From S34-282 sp034422075 (lineage in GTDB: Bacteria; Chloroflexota; Dehalococcoidia; Lucifugimonadales; Australimonadaceae), in the NCBI GenBank assembly GCA_034422075.1, contig DAOUJX010000060.1:1-64000 (forward strand): DNA of 64,000 bases, read 5' to 3'. The first letter of the stretch is position 1. Each line of letters starts with the position of its first letter. Positions 42,183 through 51,919 of this stretch are shown one piece after another. The translations under genes were made by a program, and so were the position numbers. The notes below the pieces were generated by a model that had not been told where the DNA came from, made no database searches, and saw nothing but the letters and a program-made list of their open reading frames with translations.

Positions 42183-42704
42183 CTAGTATGTTATCGCCGC
42201 CGTGAGTGGGTGCTCGCCGAGGCGGGAGCGGCCTTGAAGGGCGCCCAACTCGATGAGAACGGCGATGCCGGCTATTTGGGCGCCGGTCTGGCACACGAGG
42301 TCGATGGTCGCCGCCAGCGTGCCCCCGGTGGCCAGGACGTCGTCGACGAGGAGCGCACGGTGGCTGGCAAGCAGGCCATCACGGTGCATTTCGATGGTCT
42401 CCTCGCCGTACTCAAGGACGTACTCGACCCTGTAGGTCTCGTGGGGTAGTTTGCCCGCCTTGCGCACGGGGACGAATCCCGCTCCCAGCGCTAGGGCAAG
42501 CGGGACGCCCAGCAGGTAGCCGCGCGCCTCGATGCCGACCACCCTGTCGATACCGGCATTGCGGTAGGGCGCAGCCAAGTCATCGATGGCGCGCTGCAAC
42601 GCCTCAGCGTCACCCAATAGCGGAGTTATGTCACGGAACAGGACGCCCGGCTGCGGGAAGTCGGGGATGCCGCGTACGAGGTCAGCGTAGTCGGGGTTGG
42701 GCAT
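42183..42704 (-). CDS. apt: Adenine phosphoribosyltransferase
   Basis: Adenine salvage to AMP, 173 residues. IPDFPQPGVLFRDITPLLGD, GIEARGYLLG, VRKAGKLPHET and the PRPP loop ALLVDDVLATGGTLAA are diagnostic. ATG 42704 starts at MPNPDYADLV. Together with purF, purO and guaB3 it gives purine synthesis and salvage in one region. Confidence 0.95.
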   Translation of the reverse strand: MPNPDYADLVRGIPDFPQPGVLFRDITPLLGDAEALQRAIDDLAAPYRNAGIDRVVGIEARGYLLGVPLALALGAGFVPVRKAGKLPHETYRVEYVLEYGEETIEMHRDGLLASHRALLVDDVLATGGTLAATIDLVCQTGAQIAGIAVLIELGALQGRSRLGEHPLTAAITY

Positions 42705-42796
42705 GGCCGACTCCTGAGGCGGAAGGATGCGCGGCACGCACGGCGGACGCCCTCTGGGTAGAGAGCCGCCCGCCGCGCGCGTTGCCGAATCGTCGT

Positions 42797-43741
42797 CTAG
42801 CCGAGGATGAAGTCGATGAGCACCTGGTCGTGCTCTTCGGGCTTCTCCCACTGAGGCCAGTGGGCGGCGTCGAGCATGTTGTAGTACTTGACGCCGCGAA
42901 TCTTGCTGGCCGCATACTCGCCGAAGGCCGGACCCTGGCCCGGGTTCTTGTCCGTCCAGAAGACCAGCCCGTCCGGCTTGAAATTCTGCAGGTCCTCTTC
43001 CTCGTAGGCGAACGCCCGCGTCCAGTCGCGAACGGCACCATCTACGCGGTAGACGCGCTTGATCGACTCGTAAACGTCAGGGAATGAGTAGAGGCGCAAC
43101 CGGATGTTGACCATCTCGTCGGTCATACGCGAAGGCTCGGCCACGAGCCACTCCATGCGCGCCCGCACCGTCTCGAAAGTAGGGGTGAGGATGGAGGCGC
43201 GGGAGAGTTCGGCCAGCGTGTCGCCGCCGCCGGGGTTCTGAGGGAAGTCGGTCTTCTTCCAGTTGATGCCGCCGACGCCGGTGTTCATGACCAGCTTGCC
43301 GGCGCGCTCGGGGAACCTCATGCCGAACTCGAACGTAATCGCGCCGCCCATCGATTCGCCCTCAACGTGGGCATACGGGTAGCCGAGCGCGTCGATGAGG
43401 TCGACCAGCGCCTCGGCCTGGCGTTGCGTGCGGTTCTCGTCGTCATAGGGCAGGTGCGTCGAGAAGCCGTGGTACAGCGCGTCAATGGCGTAGACGTGGA
43501 AGCCGTTGGCGGCGAGGTTGTGTAGGTTGCGAGCGTAGGTCTCGGCGTGGCCGCCGATTCCGTGGATAAGGATGAGGGGCTCGCCGGAATCGCCGCACTC
43601 GATGACGCGATGCCGGTACTGCTTGCCCTGGACGATGCGCGTCTGGGTGCCAAGCAACTCGGCTGATACGGGCGGCCACTCGTCCAAGGGGCGCGCCACC
43701 ACTTCCTTCGATAGCTGAAGTACGTTAGAGGTCGTGGTCAT
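42797..43741 (-). CDS. Alpha/beta hydrolase
   Basis: 314 residues. The oxyanion-hole HGIGGHAETYARNLHNL, the nucleophile elbow GESMGG, and the C-terminal DAAHWPQWEKPEEHD (catalytic His) define the fold. A cap domain (about 170-240) lies between. The pattern resembles C-C bond hydrolases of aromatic degradation (MhpC-like), fitting the Rieske gene elsewhere in the window; the substrate is not known. Start ATG 43741. Confidence 0.8.
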   Translation of the reverse strand: MTTTSNVLQLSKEVVARPLDEWPPVSAELLGTQTRIVQGKQYRHRVIECGDSGEPLILIHGIGGHAETYARNLHNLAANGFHVYAIDALYHGFSTHLPYDDENRTQRQAEALVDLIDALGYPYAHVEGESMGGAITFEFGMRFPERAGKLVMNTGVGGINWKKTDFPQNPGGGDTLAELSRASILTPTFETVRARMEWLVAEPSRMTDEMVNIRLRLYSFPDVYESIKRVYRVDGAVRDWTRAFAYEEEDLQNFKPDGLVFWTDKNPGQGPAFGEYAASKIRGVKYYNMLDAAHWPQWEKPEEHDQVLIDFILG

Positions 43742-43810
43742 TAGCCACCTCCGCAGGTCGGGTAATGCCGCACTTATACCACCTGCGGGGCACACTGGCT
43801 AGGGCGGCGT

Positions 43811-45328
<1,518 letters not shown>

Positions 45329-45355
45329 AGTGCCGTCCTTTCGCTCTGGGGCGCG

Positions 45356-47173
45356 CTATGGCGTCGCGGCGCCCGATGTGAAGAGGGCGCGCAACCGCTC
45401 GTTCGTTTCGATGACCTGCCTGTGCAGTGCCTCAGCCACTTCGGGGGAGGCGGGGTCATCGGCGAGCATTGCGCGCTCTTGCGCTTTCAATTCCCGCAAG
45501 TGCCGCTCCTCCAATCGGCGCAAGCACGCCTCGAAGTCGGCAGTACGCTGCTTGAAATCCATCGGAGGGAGCGGGTGCTCCATCAGCCGGTCGAGGTGCT
45601 GCGCCAAGTCATCGTCCAGTCGCTGACGGATATCGTCGATTATACCACCCTCGTGCAGGGCGCTCAACAGCGCGCGGCTCTCCGGCCGCCGCAAGCGGTC
45701 GACCTCGACCTGCGCGGAGCGCTCCATGATATCGGGGTGCTGGAGCAGCAGCGCGAGCGTCTGCTCATCGAGCGGGTCGCCGTCGAGGCGGTGGAAGACC
45801 GCTTCAACCTCTGCCTGCTCGTCAGTCGCAGCGGCGGGCACGGACCGAGCGCGGCGCGGAGGTGCGCTGGAGCGTCCGATGCGTGCGCTCAGCACCGCGG
45901 GCTCGACGTCCAGCAGGCGCGCTAGGCGCTGGAGGTAGCGGTCCTGCTCCGTCCATTCGACACCGTAGAGGATGGGGCGCAGCGCCTCGGCGGCCGCAGC
46001 CTTCCCCGCAGGTGTCGATACGTCCATCTGGTCCGGTGCCGCATCGAGCAGGAAGTCGCCAAGAGGCACGGCGCCGTCGACTGCCTGCCTCCATAGCGTC
46101 GGGTCGGAACGTATCAGCTCGTCCGGGTCCTTGCCGCTTGGGATCGAAGCGACGCGGAAGGCGTCGAAGGGCGACGCGCTCCGGCGCGAAGATGCTCGCT
46201 GCAGGGATGCATCGGCGGAGCGCTGGGCCAATTCCAGCAGGCTGCGGAACATCGCTCCCTGCCCGGCGGGGTCGGCGTCGAGTGCAAGCACGACGACATC
46301 GGCGCGGCGCGTCAGCAACGCGATTTGGGCCGGCGTGAGCGCCGTGCCCATTGAGGCAACGACGTTGGTGAAGTCGTGCTGGTGCGCGGCGATGACATCC
46401 ATATAGCCCTCGACGACCACCGCACGGCGCTCACGGGCGATGGCCGCTGCTGCGCGGTCGTAGGCATAGAGCATCCGCCCCTTGTCGAAGACGGCGGTTT
46501 GGGGCGTGTTGAGGTACTTGGGCTGCGCATCGTCCATCGCGCGTCCTGCAAAACCCGCCACCTCGCCCGCGTCGTTTCGCAGGGGGTAGATGAGGCGGCC
46601 GCGGAACATGTCGCGCGCGCCGTCGTCATACGGGGTGGCCAGTCCGGCGCTCAGCAGCAAGTCACGTGCAAAGCCCAGGCTCTCGATATGCTTGAGCAGC
46701 GCGTCGCCGGTGGTAGGCGAGTAGCCAAGGCCGAAGGTGACGATCGCCTCGTCGCTGACCCCCCGCGCGCGCAGGTATTCTCGGGCAAGCGCGCCCCGGT
46801 CTGCGTCGAGAGATTGGCGGAAGAAGCGCTGCGCCGCGTCATTCAGCTCGAACAGCGGGTTGCGCGGCGCATCGGCTGCGGGACGGCGCTCGGGCAGAGC
46901 CACTCCCGCCTGATGGGCGAGCGAACGCATGGCCTGGGAGAAGTCGGTGTTGTCGGCGCGCATGATGAAGGAGAAGACGTCGCCTCCCGTCGCGCACGCG
47001 CCAAAGCAGCGCCACGTCTGCCGGTCGGGGAAGACCACGAAGGAGGGCGTGTTCTCCTGGTGGAAAGGGCAGCGCGCCTTCCACGTTCGGCCCGACTGGC
47101 GCAGCTCGGGGACGTACTTGCCTACAACGTCGACGATGTCGAGGCGCGCTTTGATGTCGTCCGCTACGGTCAT
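45356..47173 (-). CDS. dnaG: DNA primase DnaG
   Basis: 605 residues. Zinc-binding domain: CPFHQENTPSFVVFPDRQ then CFGACATGGDVFSFI (last Cys pair spaced C-x3-C). The Toprim core has VVVEGYMDVIAAHQHDFTNV and VVLALDADPAGQGAM. The C-terminal helicase-binding part is divergent. ATG 47173 chosen because it begins MTVADDIKARLDIVDVVGKY; longer upstream codons are not primase-like. Operon with rpoD (27-base gap). Confidence 0.95.
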   Translation of the reverse strand: MTVADDIKARLDIVDVVGKYVPELRQSGRTWKARCPFHQENTPSFVVFPDRQTWRCFGACATGGDVFSFIMRADNTDFSQAMRSLAHQAGVALPERRPAADAPRNPLFELNDAAQRFFRQSLDADRGALAREYLRARGVSDEAIVTFGLGYSPTTGDALLKHIESLGFARDLLLSAGLATPYDDGARDMFRGRLIYPLRNDAGEVAGFAGRAMDDAQPKYLNTPQTAVFDKGRMLYAYDRAAAAIARERRAVVVEGYMDVIAAHQHDFTNVVASMGTALTPAQIALLTRRADVVVLALDADPAGQGAMFRSLLELAQRSADASLQRASSRRSASPFDAFRVASIPSGKDPDELIRSDPTLWRQAVDGAVPLGDFLLDAAPDQMDVSTPAGKAAAAEALRPILYGVEWTEQDRYLQRLARLLDVEPAVLSARIGRSSAPPRRARSVPAAATDEQAEVEAVFHRLDGDPLDEQTLALLLQHPDIMERSAQVEVDRLRRPESRALLSALHEGGIIDDIRQRLDDDLAQHLDRLMEHPLPPMDFKQRTADFEACLRRLEERHLRELKAQERAMLADDPASPEVAEALHRQVIETNERLRALFTSGAATP

Positions 47174-47407
47174 CGCTTCCTCGGGATAGGTGCCAGTGCT
47201 TCGTGTCCGTACAAGGCTATGCGCAGCGAGGACGCAAGTAGCAAGTGGCAGCATCGCTCTTGGGAGGATGCGTCAGCAGAGTGGCGCCGTAGGAAGTCCA
47301 CCGGAGCGCGCCTCTCACGACGAGCTGCCTGCCGCGGAAGCTCAGGTGCGCGGCTCATCGGCCACGTTGTAGCAGGATTGCGCGCTGTGCTAGTGTGGTA
47401 TGCGTGC

Positions 47408-47484
47408 CGGGGTGTGGCGCAGCTCGGAAGCGCGCCTGCATGGGGTGCAGGAGGTCGTTGGTTCAAATCCAATCACCCCGACCA
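47408..47484 (+). tRNA. tRNA-Pro (anticodon GGG), CCA encoded
   Basis: Acceptor CGGGGTG pairs with CACCCCG; the anticodon stem CCTGC/GCAGG holds the loop ATGGGGT with anticodon GGG; the T loop is GTTCAAATC. Discriminator A and CCA are encoded (47481-47484). 77 bases. Confidence 0.93.
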
Positions 47485-47488
47485 ACCG

Positions 47489-47533
47489 ACAGCTTGGGGG
47501 CCTGCTCAATGCACGAGTGGGCCCCCGCTGTTT
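47489..47533 (+). terminator. Terminator-like hairpin after tRNA-Pro
   Basis: ACAGC-TT-GGGGGCC and GGGCCCCC-GCTGT arms with a 15- to 16-base loop, followed by TTTG; 5 bases after the tRNA. Confidence 0.6.
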
Positions 47534-47579
47534 GCGCCGATGCGGTCTGGCGGAAGGTTGAAAGCGTCGCGCGGGCTCC

Positions 47580-47891
47580 CTACGCAGCGGCCGCCGCCGG
47601 CTGACGCAGCCGCGCAAGCGCGCGGTGGATGGTCCGCGTGCTCACATCGAAGCGGTGGGCGACCTCGAAGATGGTCAACCCCTGCGTGTAGGCCTCGCAA
47701 ATCTGCTCGTCGCGGCCCCGCTTCCGGTACTTCTGATACCACGCGGGGTTGTCGAACTTGCACTGCGGTAGTGGACAGTCCAAGCATGAGGGCGACGCCT
47801 CGCAGCCCGTGTCTCTGTAGTGCTGATGCTCCGGCAGCCCATCAATTGCCGGTTCGTGCCTTCGTCTGCTGGTCGTGCCATAAGTGCGCAT
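47580..47891 (-). CDS. Cys-cluster HTH protein
   Basis: 103 residues. GCEASPSCLDCPLPQCKFDN holds four cysteines (spacing 5, 2, 4) that look like a metal-binding cluster; a resolvase/Hin-type helix-turn-helix follows (GLTIFEVAHRFDVSTRTIHR). Start ATG with GGAGA upstream. It is next to the terminase-like gene, with which it probably shares origin. Could be a DNA-binding regulator or a phage small-terminase-like protein; not certain. Confidence 0.65.
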   Translation of the reverse strand: MRTYGTTSRRRHEPAIDGLPEHQHYRDTGCEASPSCLDCPLPQCKFDNPAWYQKYRKRGRDEQICEAYTQGLTIFEVAHRFDVSTRTIHRALARLRQPAAAAA

Positions 47892-47995
47892 CTCTGTCTC
47901 CTCTTCTAGGTCCTTGCGGCTCTGCTATCCATCGAGCAATCGGCAGTCCTGAGCGTCCTCCATCTTTCTGCCTTTCAGAAAGGGCTGGGGCGCGG

Positions 47996-49348
47996 TCACG
48001 AGGCAAGCGGGGCAAGGTGGCGGGCGGCCCACGGCTGTACGGCGGGGTGCGCCCCGGAACCGTCTTGTGCTAGAGCGCCGGCGAGCAGCAAGCCCTTCAA
48101 GAAGCCCGCGCTCTGGCCAGGCAAGTGGATGCGGGGCGCGTCGGCACCGCTCCAATCGACGCGGGCCTCCCGCATCTCGTGGGCAAGCGCACGGCGTTCG
48201 ACGGAACCGTCGGTGGCGTAGACGCTCAGCGCACCCGTGCCAAGTGCGGCGACGAGCGCGCTAAGTTGCGCTCCGTCGAGCGCACGGAGCATGGCAACGC
48301 GCCCATGCCCTATCGCTTGATCCAACAAGTGTGTGAATTCGGCGGCGCCTGGGCCGTCGTCGACCGAGACACCTACCTGCTCGCAGTGCCACGTGCCGCG
48401 CAGCACCTTGGCAACATCCCACGCAAGTCGCACGGAGTCCCGCGCCTCCAGCCAGCGGTGCTCGACGACCTTCGTCGTGCCGCGCGGGTAGACCGCAGCG
48501 ATGGTCACGACGGCGGTTGCCGCACTGTTGAGCATGACGGGCATTGCCGTGTCGCGCGGTGCGGCGTGCAGGTGTGAAACGACGACGGAGGCGGCGTAGC
48601 GGGCGCCGGGGGATGCCGCGTGCTGGCGGTGATGCGCCCCCGTTGCCACCTCGCGCTGGCGCTCCGACAACAGGGGTGCAAGTGCGTGAACGGCGCGCAA
48701 TTCGTAGGCGCGGACGAAGTCTGGATGGTCGGCGCTCAGGCGAGCCCGTGCGGCTTCGATGGTATCGGCGTAGTGAGGCAGCTCCGCCGTCGCGCGCGTC
48801 GAATCGACGCGGAAGTGGCGCGGAGTGCCGCCGGCCTCCGCCGTACGGTTGCGTTCGGCGGCCCGCTCGAACCACGAGCGGCCGTTGCGCGGACGCCCGT
48901 AGAGGACGAGCGTCGCTCCAGACGCCTGCGCCTTGGGAAGGATGACGCTGTCGAACACGTGGTCGTCAAGCGTCTCGGCGTCGGTCACCTCGATGAGGCT
49001 GAGGGCGCCGGTGAGAGAGGCGAGCTCGTTGGGAGCCACGAAGCGCTGCTCGGCGCGGCCCAATCGGACAGTCCGGCCGCGTGGGGCCCACCTGTCGGTG
49101 GACGCGCCCTCTCCGATGCGCTCGACGAGGCGGCGTGCATGGCTGGGGTCGTGCTGCGGCATCACCTTGGCCAGGCGGATGCCAGCGTGGATGCTGAGTG
49201 TAAGGAGCAGCAGCTCCAGTTGCGCCGACAGCTCGCGCAGGCCGGCTCCCTTGGCCAACTCGACAGTGAAGGTCTCGCCACGCTCCTTGAGGACGCTGCC
49301 GAGGATGGCTCTGGCGATGTGCGTCTGGTAGCTCGTAAGTCTGTGCAT
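47996..49348 (-). CDS. Terminase large-subunit-like protein with degenerate ATPase motifs
   Basis: 450 residues. The order of segments follows Terminase_6-like phage packaging proteins: SYQTHIARAILGSVLKERGE, then TVELAKGAGLRELSAQLELL, then SLIEVTDAETLDDHVFDSVI, then ATLVLYGRPRNGRSWFERAA, and ARLSADHPDFVRAYELRAVH. The Walker A Lys normally in AGKNELSAQLE is Leu-Arg here, and the Walker B EVDEAQD has become EVTDAETLD, so ATP hydrolysis is probably lost. The nuclease part (about 260-400) is also altered. It has a strong promoter, which argues against a dead gene. Homology is from memory of motif order. Confidence 0.6.
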   Translation of the reverse strand: MHRLTSYQTHIARAILGSVLKERGETFTVELAKGAGLRELSAQLELLLLTLSIHAGIRLAKVMPQHDPSHARRLVERIGEGASTDRWAPRGRTVRLGRAEQRFVAPNELASLTGALSLIEVTDAETLDDHVFDSVILPKAQASGATLVLYGRPRNGRSWFERAAERNRTAEAGGTPRHFRVDSTRATAELPHYADTIEAARARLSADHPDFVRAYELRAVHALAPLLSERQREVATGAHHRQHAASPGARYAASVVVSHLHAAPRDTAMPVMLNSAATAVVTIAAVYPRGTTKVVEHRWLEARDSVRLAWDVAKVLRGTWHCEQVGVSVDDGPGAAEFTHLLDQAIGHGRVAMLRALDGAQLSALVAALGTGALSVYATDGSVERRALAHEMREARVDWSGADAPRIHLPGQSAGFLKGLLLAGALAQDGSGAHPAVQPWAARHLAPLAS

Positions 49349-49386
49349 TGTGCTTTCCGGAACTTAAGTTCTATCGCTTGGCGCAC

Positions 49387-49416
49387 AATTTAGGATATCT
49401 GTTCTATGCTTGTCAA
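49387..49416 (-). promoter_or_regulatory. Promoter of the terminase-like gene
   Basis: Minus strand: TTGACA (49416-49411), 18-base spacer, TAAATT (49392-49387), 39 bases before the start. Confidence 0.6.
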
Positions 49417-49500
49417 GCGACCTTGCGGCGGGAACCGTCGAATTTGCCAGGCATGACGAATCGCGCCGCCGCACCGTATACTGTGGACGGGAGGAGCGGT

Positions 49501-50397
49501 ATGAGCACGAACGGCAGAGAGACGGGCACCTTTCAGGTCAAGTCGGGGCTCGCGCAAATGCTGAAGGGCGGTGTCATCATGGACGTGGTGACGCCAGAAC
49601 ACGCGCGCATCGCAGAGGACGCGGGCGCCTGCGCAGTCATGGCGCTCGAGCGCGTGCCTGCCGACATTCGTGCGCAGGGCGGTGTCGCTCGCATGTCCGA
49701 CCCCACGCTCATCGACGCCATCATCGGCGCGGTTAGCATCCCTGTCATGGCCAAGTGCCGCATCGGCCATTTCGTCGAGGCGCAGGTGCTCCAATCGCTG
49801 GGCGTCGACTTTATCGACGAGTCGGAAGTGCTCACACCCGCCGACGAGGACTACCACATCTGGAAGCATGACTTCACCGTGCCCTTCGTGTGCGGCTGCC
49901 GCGACTTGGGCGAGGCGCTGCGGCGCGTTGGCGAGGGCGCCGCAATGATTCGCACCAAGGGCGAAGCCGGCACGGGCGACGTGGTCGAGGCTGTCCGCCA
50001 CATGCGCACCGTTCAGAGCCAAATCAAACTGGTCTTCGGCATGCCCGACGACCAGCTGACGACGTTCGCCAAGGAGATTGGCGCGTCGCTGGACCTTGTC
50101 CGTGCGGTCAAAGAGCAGGGGTGCATGCCCGTGGTCAACTTTGCCGCTGGCGGCGTGGCGACACCCGCCGACGCCGCGCTCATGATGCAACTAGGCGCTG
50201 ACGGCGTCTTCGTCGGCTCCGGCATCTTCAAGTCGGGCGATCCGTCGGCGCGCGCCAAGGCGGTCGTGAAGGCGGTGACGCACTACGGCGACCCTGGGGT
50301 CATCGCCGAGGCATCGCGCGGGCTGGGAGAGGCGATGGTGGGCATCAGCGCGCGCTCCATCGAGTCCAAGGAGTTGCTGGCGACGCGAGGCTGGTAG
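49501..50397 (+). CDS. pdxS: Pyridoxal 5'-phosphate synthase PdxS
   Basis: Synthase subunit making PLP from ribose 5-phosphate, glyceraldehyde 3-phosphate and ammonia; 298 residues. KSGLAQMLKGGVIMDVVTPE, ACAVMALERVPADIRAQGGV, DESEVLTPADEDYHI and NFAAGGVATPADAALMMQLG are PdxS signatures. ATG 49501 is preceded by GGGAGGAGCGGT. A TATACT box lies at 49476-49495. pdxT follows after 3 bases. Confidence 0.96.
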   Translation: MSTNGRETGTFQVKSGLAQMLKGGVIMDVVTPEHARIAEDAGACAVMALERVPADIRAQGGVARMSDPTLIDAIIGAVSIPVMAKCRIGHFVEAQVLQSLGVDFIDESEVLTPADEDYHIWKHDFTVPFVCGCRDLGEALRRVGEGAAMIRTKGEAGTGDVVEAVRHMRTVQSQIKLVFGMPDDQLTTFAKEIGASLDLVRAVKEQGCMPVVNFAAGGVATPADAALMMQLGADGVFVGSGIFKSGDPSARAKAVVKAVTHYGDPGVIAEASRGLGEAMVGISARSIESKELLATRGW

Positions 50398-50400
50398 CAG

Positions 50401-50988
50401 GTGACGCGAGCGCGCACGGTCGGCATACTGGCGCTGCAGGGCGATTTCGCCGAACACGCGGCTATGCTCCGTTCGCTCGACGCCGCCCATCGCGAGGTGC
50501 GCCTGCCCGCCCACTTGGCAGGCATCGACGCGCTCATCATTCCCGGCGGCGAGAGCACGACGATGGCAAAGCTCATGGACGCCTATGCGCTCCGCGAGCC
50601 CCTGAGGGCCTTCGCGCACTCCGGGAAGCCCATCTGGGGCACCTGCGCCGGCATGGTACTGCTCGCTAACCGCCTTATCGAGGCGGCCCCCGAGCCGCTG
50701 GGGCTGCTGGACGTCACCGTCCACCGCAACGCGTTTGGGCGGCAGGTCGACTCGTTCGAGGCCGACCTCCATGTAGCGGGGATGGGCGATCCGTTCCACG
50801 CCATCTTCATCCGAGCTCCGACTGTCACCGCGGTCGGCGACGGCGTCCACACGCTCGCATCGCTAGACGACGGAGTCGTGGTAGCCGTACGCCGCGACAA
50901 CCTGCTCGCGACGGCGTTCCACCCCGAGTTGACGCCCGACCCGCGCTTTCACCAACTCTTCTTGTCGATGATGGAAGCAGCCGCATGA
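50401..50988 (+). CDS. pdxT: Pyridoxal 5'-phosphate synthase glutaminase PdxT
   Basis: Glutaminase partner of PdxS, 195 residues. GILALQGDFAEHAAML, IPGGESTTMAKL, the nucleophile elbow WGTCAGMVLLAN and the C-terminal FHPELTPDPRFHQLF supply the Cys-His-Glu triad. GTG start. Overlaps the next gene by four bases. Confidence 0.96.
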   Translation: MTRARTVGILALQGDFAEHAAMLRSLDAAHREVRLPAHLAGIDALIIPGGESTTMAKLMDAYALREPLRAFAHSGKPIWGTCAGMVLLANRLIEAAPEPLGLLDVTVHRNAFGRQVDSFEADLHVAGMGDPFHAIFIRAPTVTAVGDGVHTLASLDDGVVVAVRRDNLLATAFHPELTPDPRFHQLFLSMMEAAA

Positions 50989-51899
50989 GCGTGCGAGGGC
51001 TGCGCCTGCTGGACGCGCCACGTCAAGCATTGCCGGGGCGGCTGCCAAGCCGCGACCTCGCACGCACACTTGACTACCTCGCGCACGGCCCCGATCCGAT
51101 ATCGTCTGGCAGCATCGCGCGCTGGAGCATGGCGCCGGTGGCACGGCGGACCGTCGTCCTCACGCACGGCGCAGCCATCGACGCTGTCGCCGTCCTGCGG
51201 CCGCGCTCAGGCGTCCGCTCATGGGAGGTAGCGCACCTGTACGCCAACGACCGCGGCCTAGCGTCGGCTTCCGAACTGATGGACGCCTGTGCAGCCAGAG
51301 TCGCAGTGGCGGGAGGGGAGCGCCTGTTCTTGCGCACCGACGCCGATGGCGCGTTGGCGCGCGTTGCGCATGCCGCCGGCTTCGTGCCACTCTATGCGGA
51401 GGACATCTACCGCACGACGCACCCCCTAGCGCGCGGGCTGGGCGGGACGCTGCTGCGCCCCACCGCCAAGGGCGACGCGCACGGCCTCTTCCGCCTCTAC
51501 AATGCCGTCGTCCCCACGCCGGTGCGCGCGGCGGAAGGGATGACGTTCGAGCAATGGCGCGACTCTGTGTCCACGCCCATTGGCAGGGCGCGAGCGTACG
51601 TGCGCGACGGCCTCGAGGCACTCAGCGCATGGCTGCGGCTCGCACACAGCGGCGAGACGCTCGTCGTTGAGGCGCTGCTTGGCACGGCAGACATAGCCGC
51701 CTCGGGCGCACTCATTGCAGACGCGGGACGCTTGGCATGGGGCCACGCGCAAGCGGCGTGGCTCGTGCCCTCGTATCAACCGCATCTCGGCTCGGCGCTC
51801 CGCAACTACGGCGCCGCGCCACGTGAGCGATTCGCCGTTTCCGCGCGCTCGACCGCCAAGACGGCCGCCGAGCCTGCGCTGGCGATGGCCAAGGCATAG
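50985..51899 (+). CDS. GNAT-like acetyltransferase-fold protein
   Basis: 304 residues. SWEVAHLYANDR and the C-terminal SALIADAGRLAWGHAQAAWL have the pattern of a divergent GNAT fold; a PRPTAKGDAHGLFRLYN linker suggests two related halves. Coupled to pdxT by an ATGA overlap. Substrate unknown. Confidence 0.55.
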   Translation: MSVRGLRLLDAPRQALPGRLPSRDLARTLDYLAHGPDPISSGSIARWSMAPVARRTVVLTHGAAIDAVAVLRPRSGVRSWEVAHLYANDRGLASASELMDACAARVAVAGGERLFLRTDADGALARVAHAAGFVPLYAEDIYRTTHPLARGLGGTLLRPTAKGDAHGLFRLYNAVVPTPVRAAEGMTFEQWRDSVSTPIGRARAYVRDGLEALSAWLRLAHSGETLVVEALLGTADIAASGALIADAGRLAWGHAQAAWLVPSYQPHLGSALRNYGAAPRERFAVSARSTAKTAAEPALAMAKA

Positions 51900-51919
51900 C
51901 GCAGAAAGGAGGACCATAG

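Noticed and set aside
47408..49348. Integrated element using tRNA-Pro as attachment site for the terminase-like gene
   Set aside because: I found no repeat of the tRNA 3' end on the far side (49349-49500) and no integrase gene.
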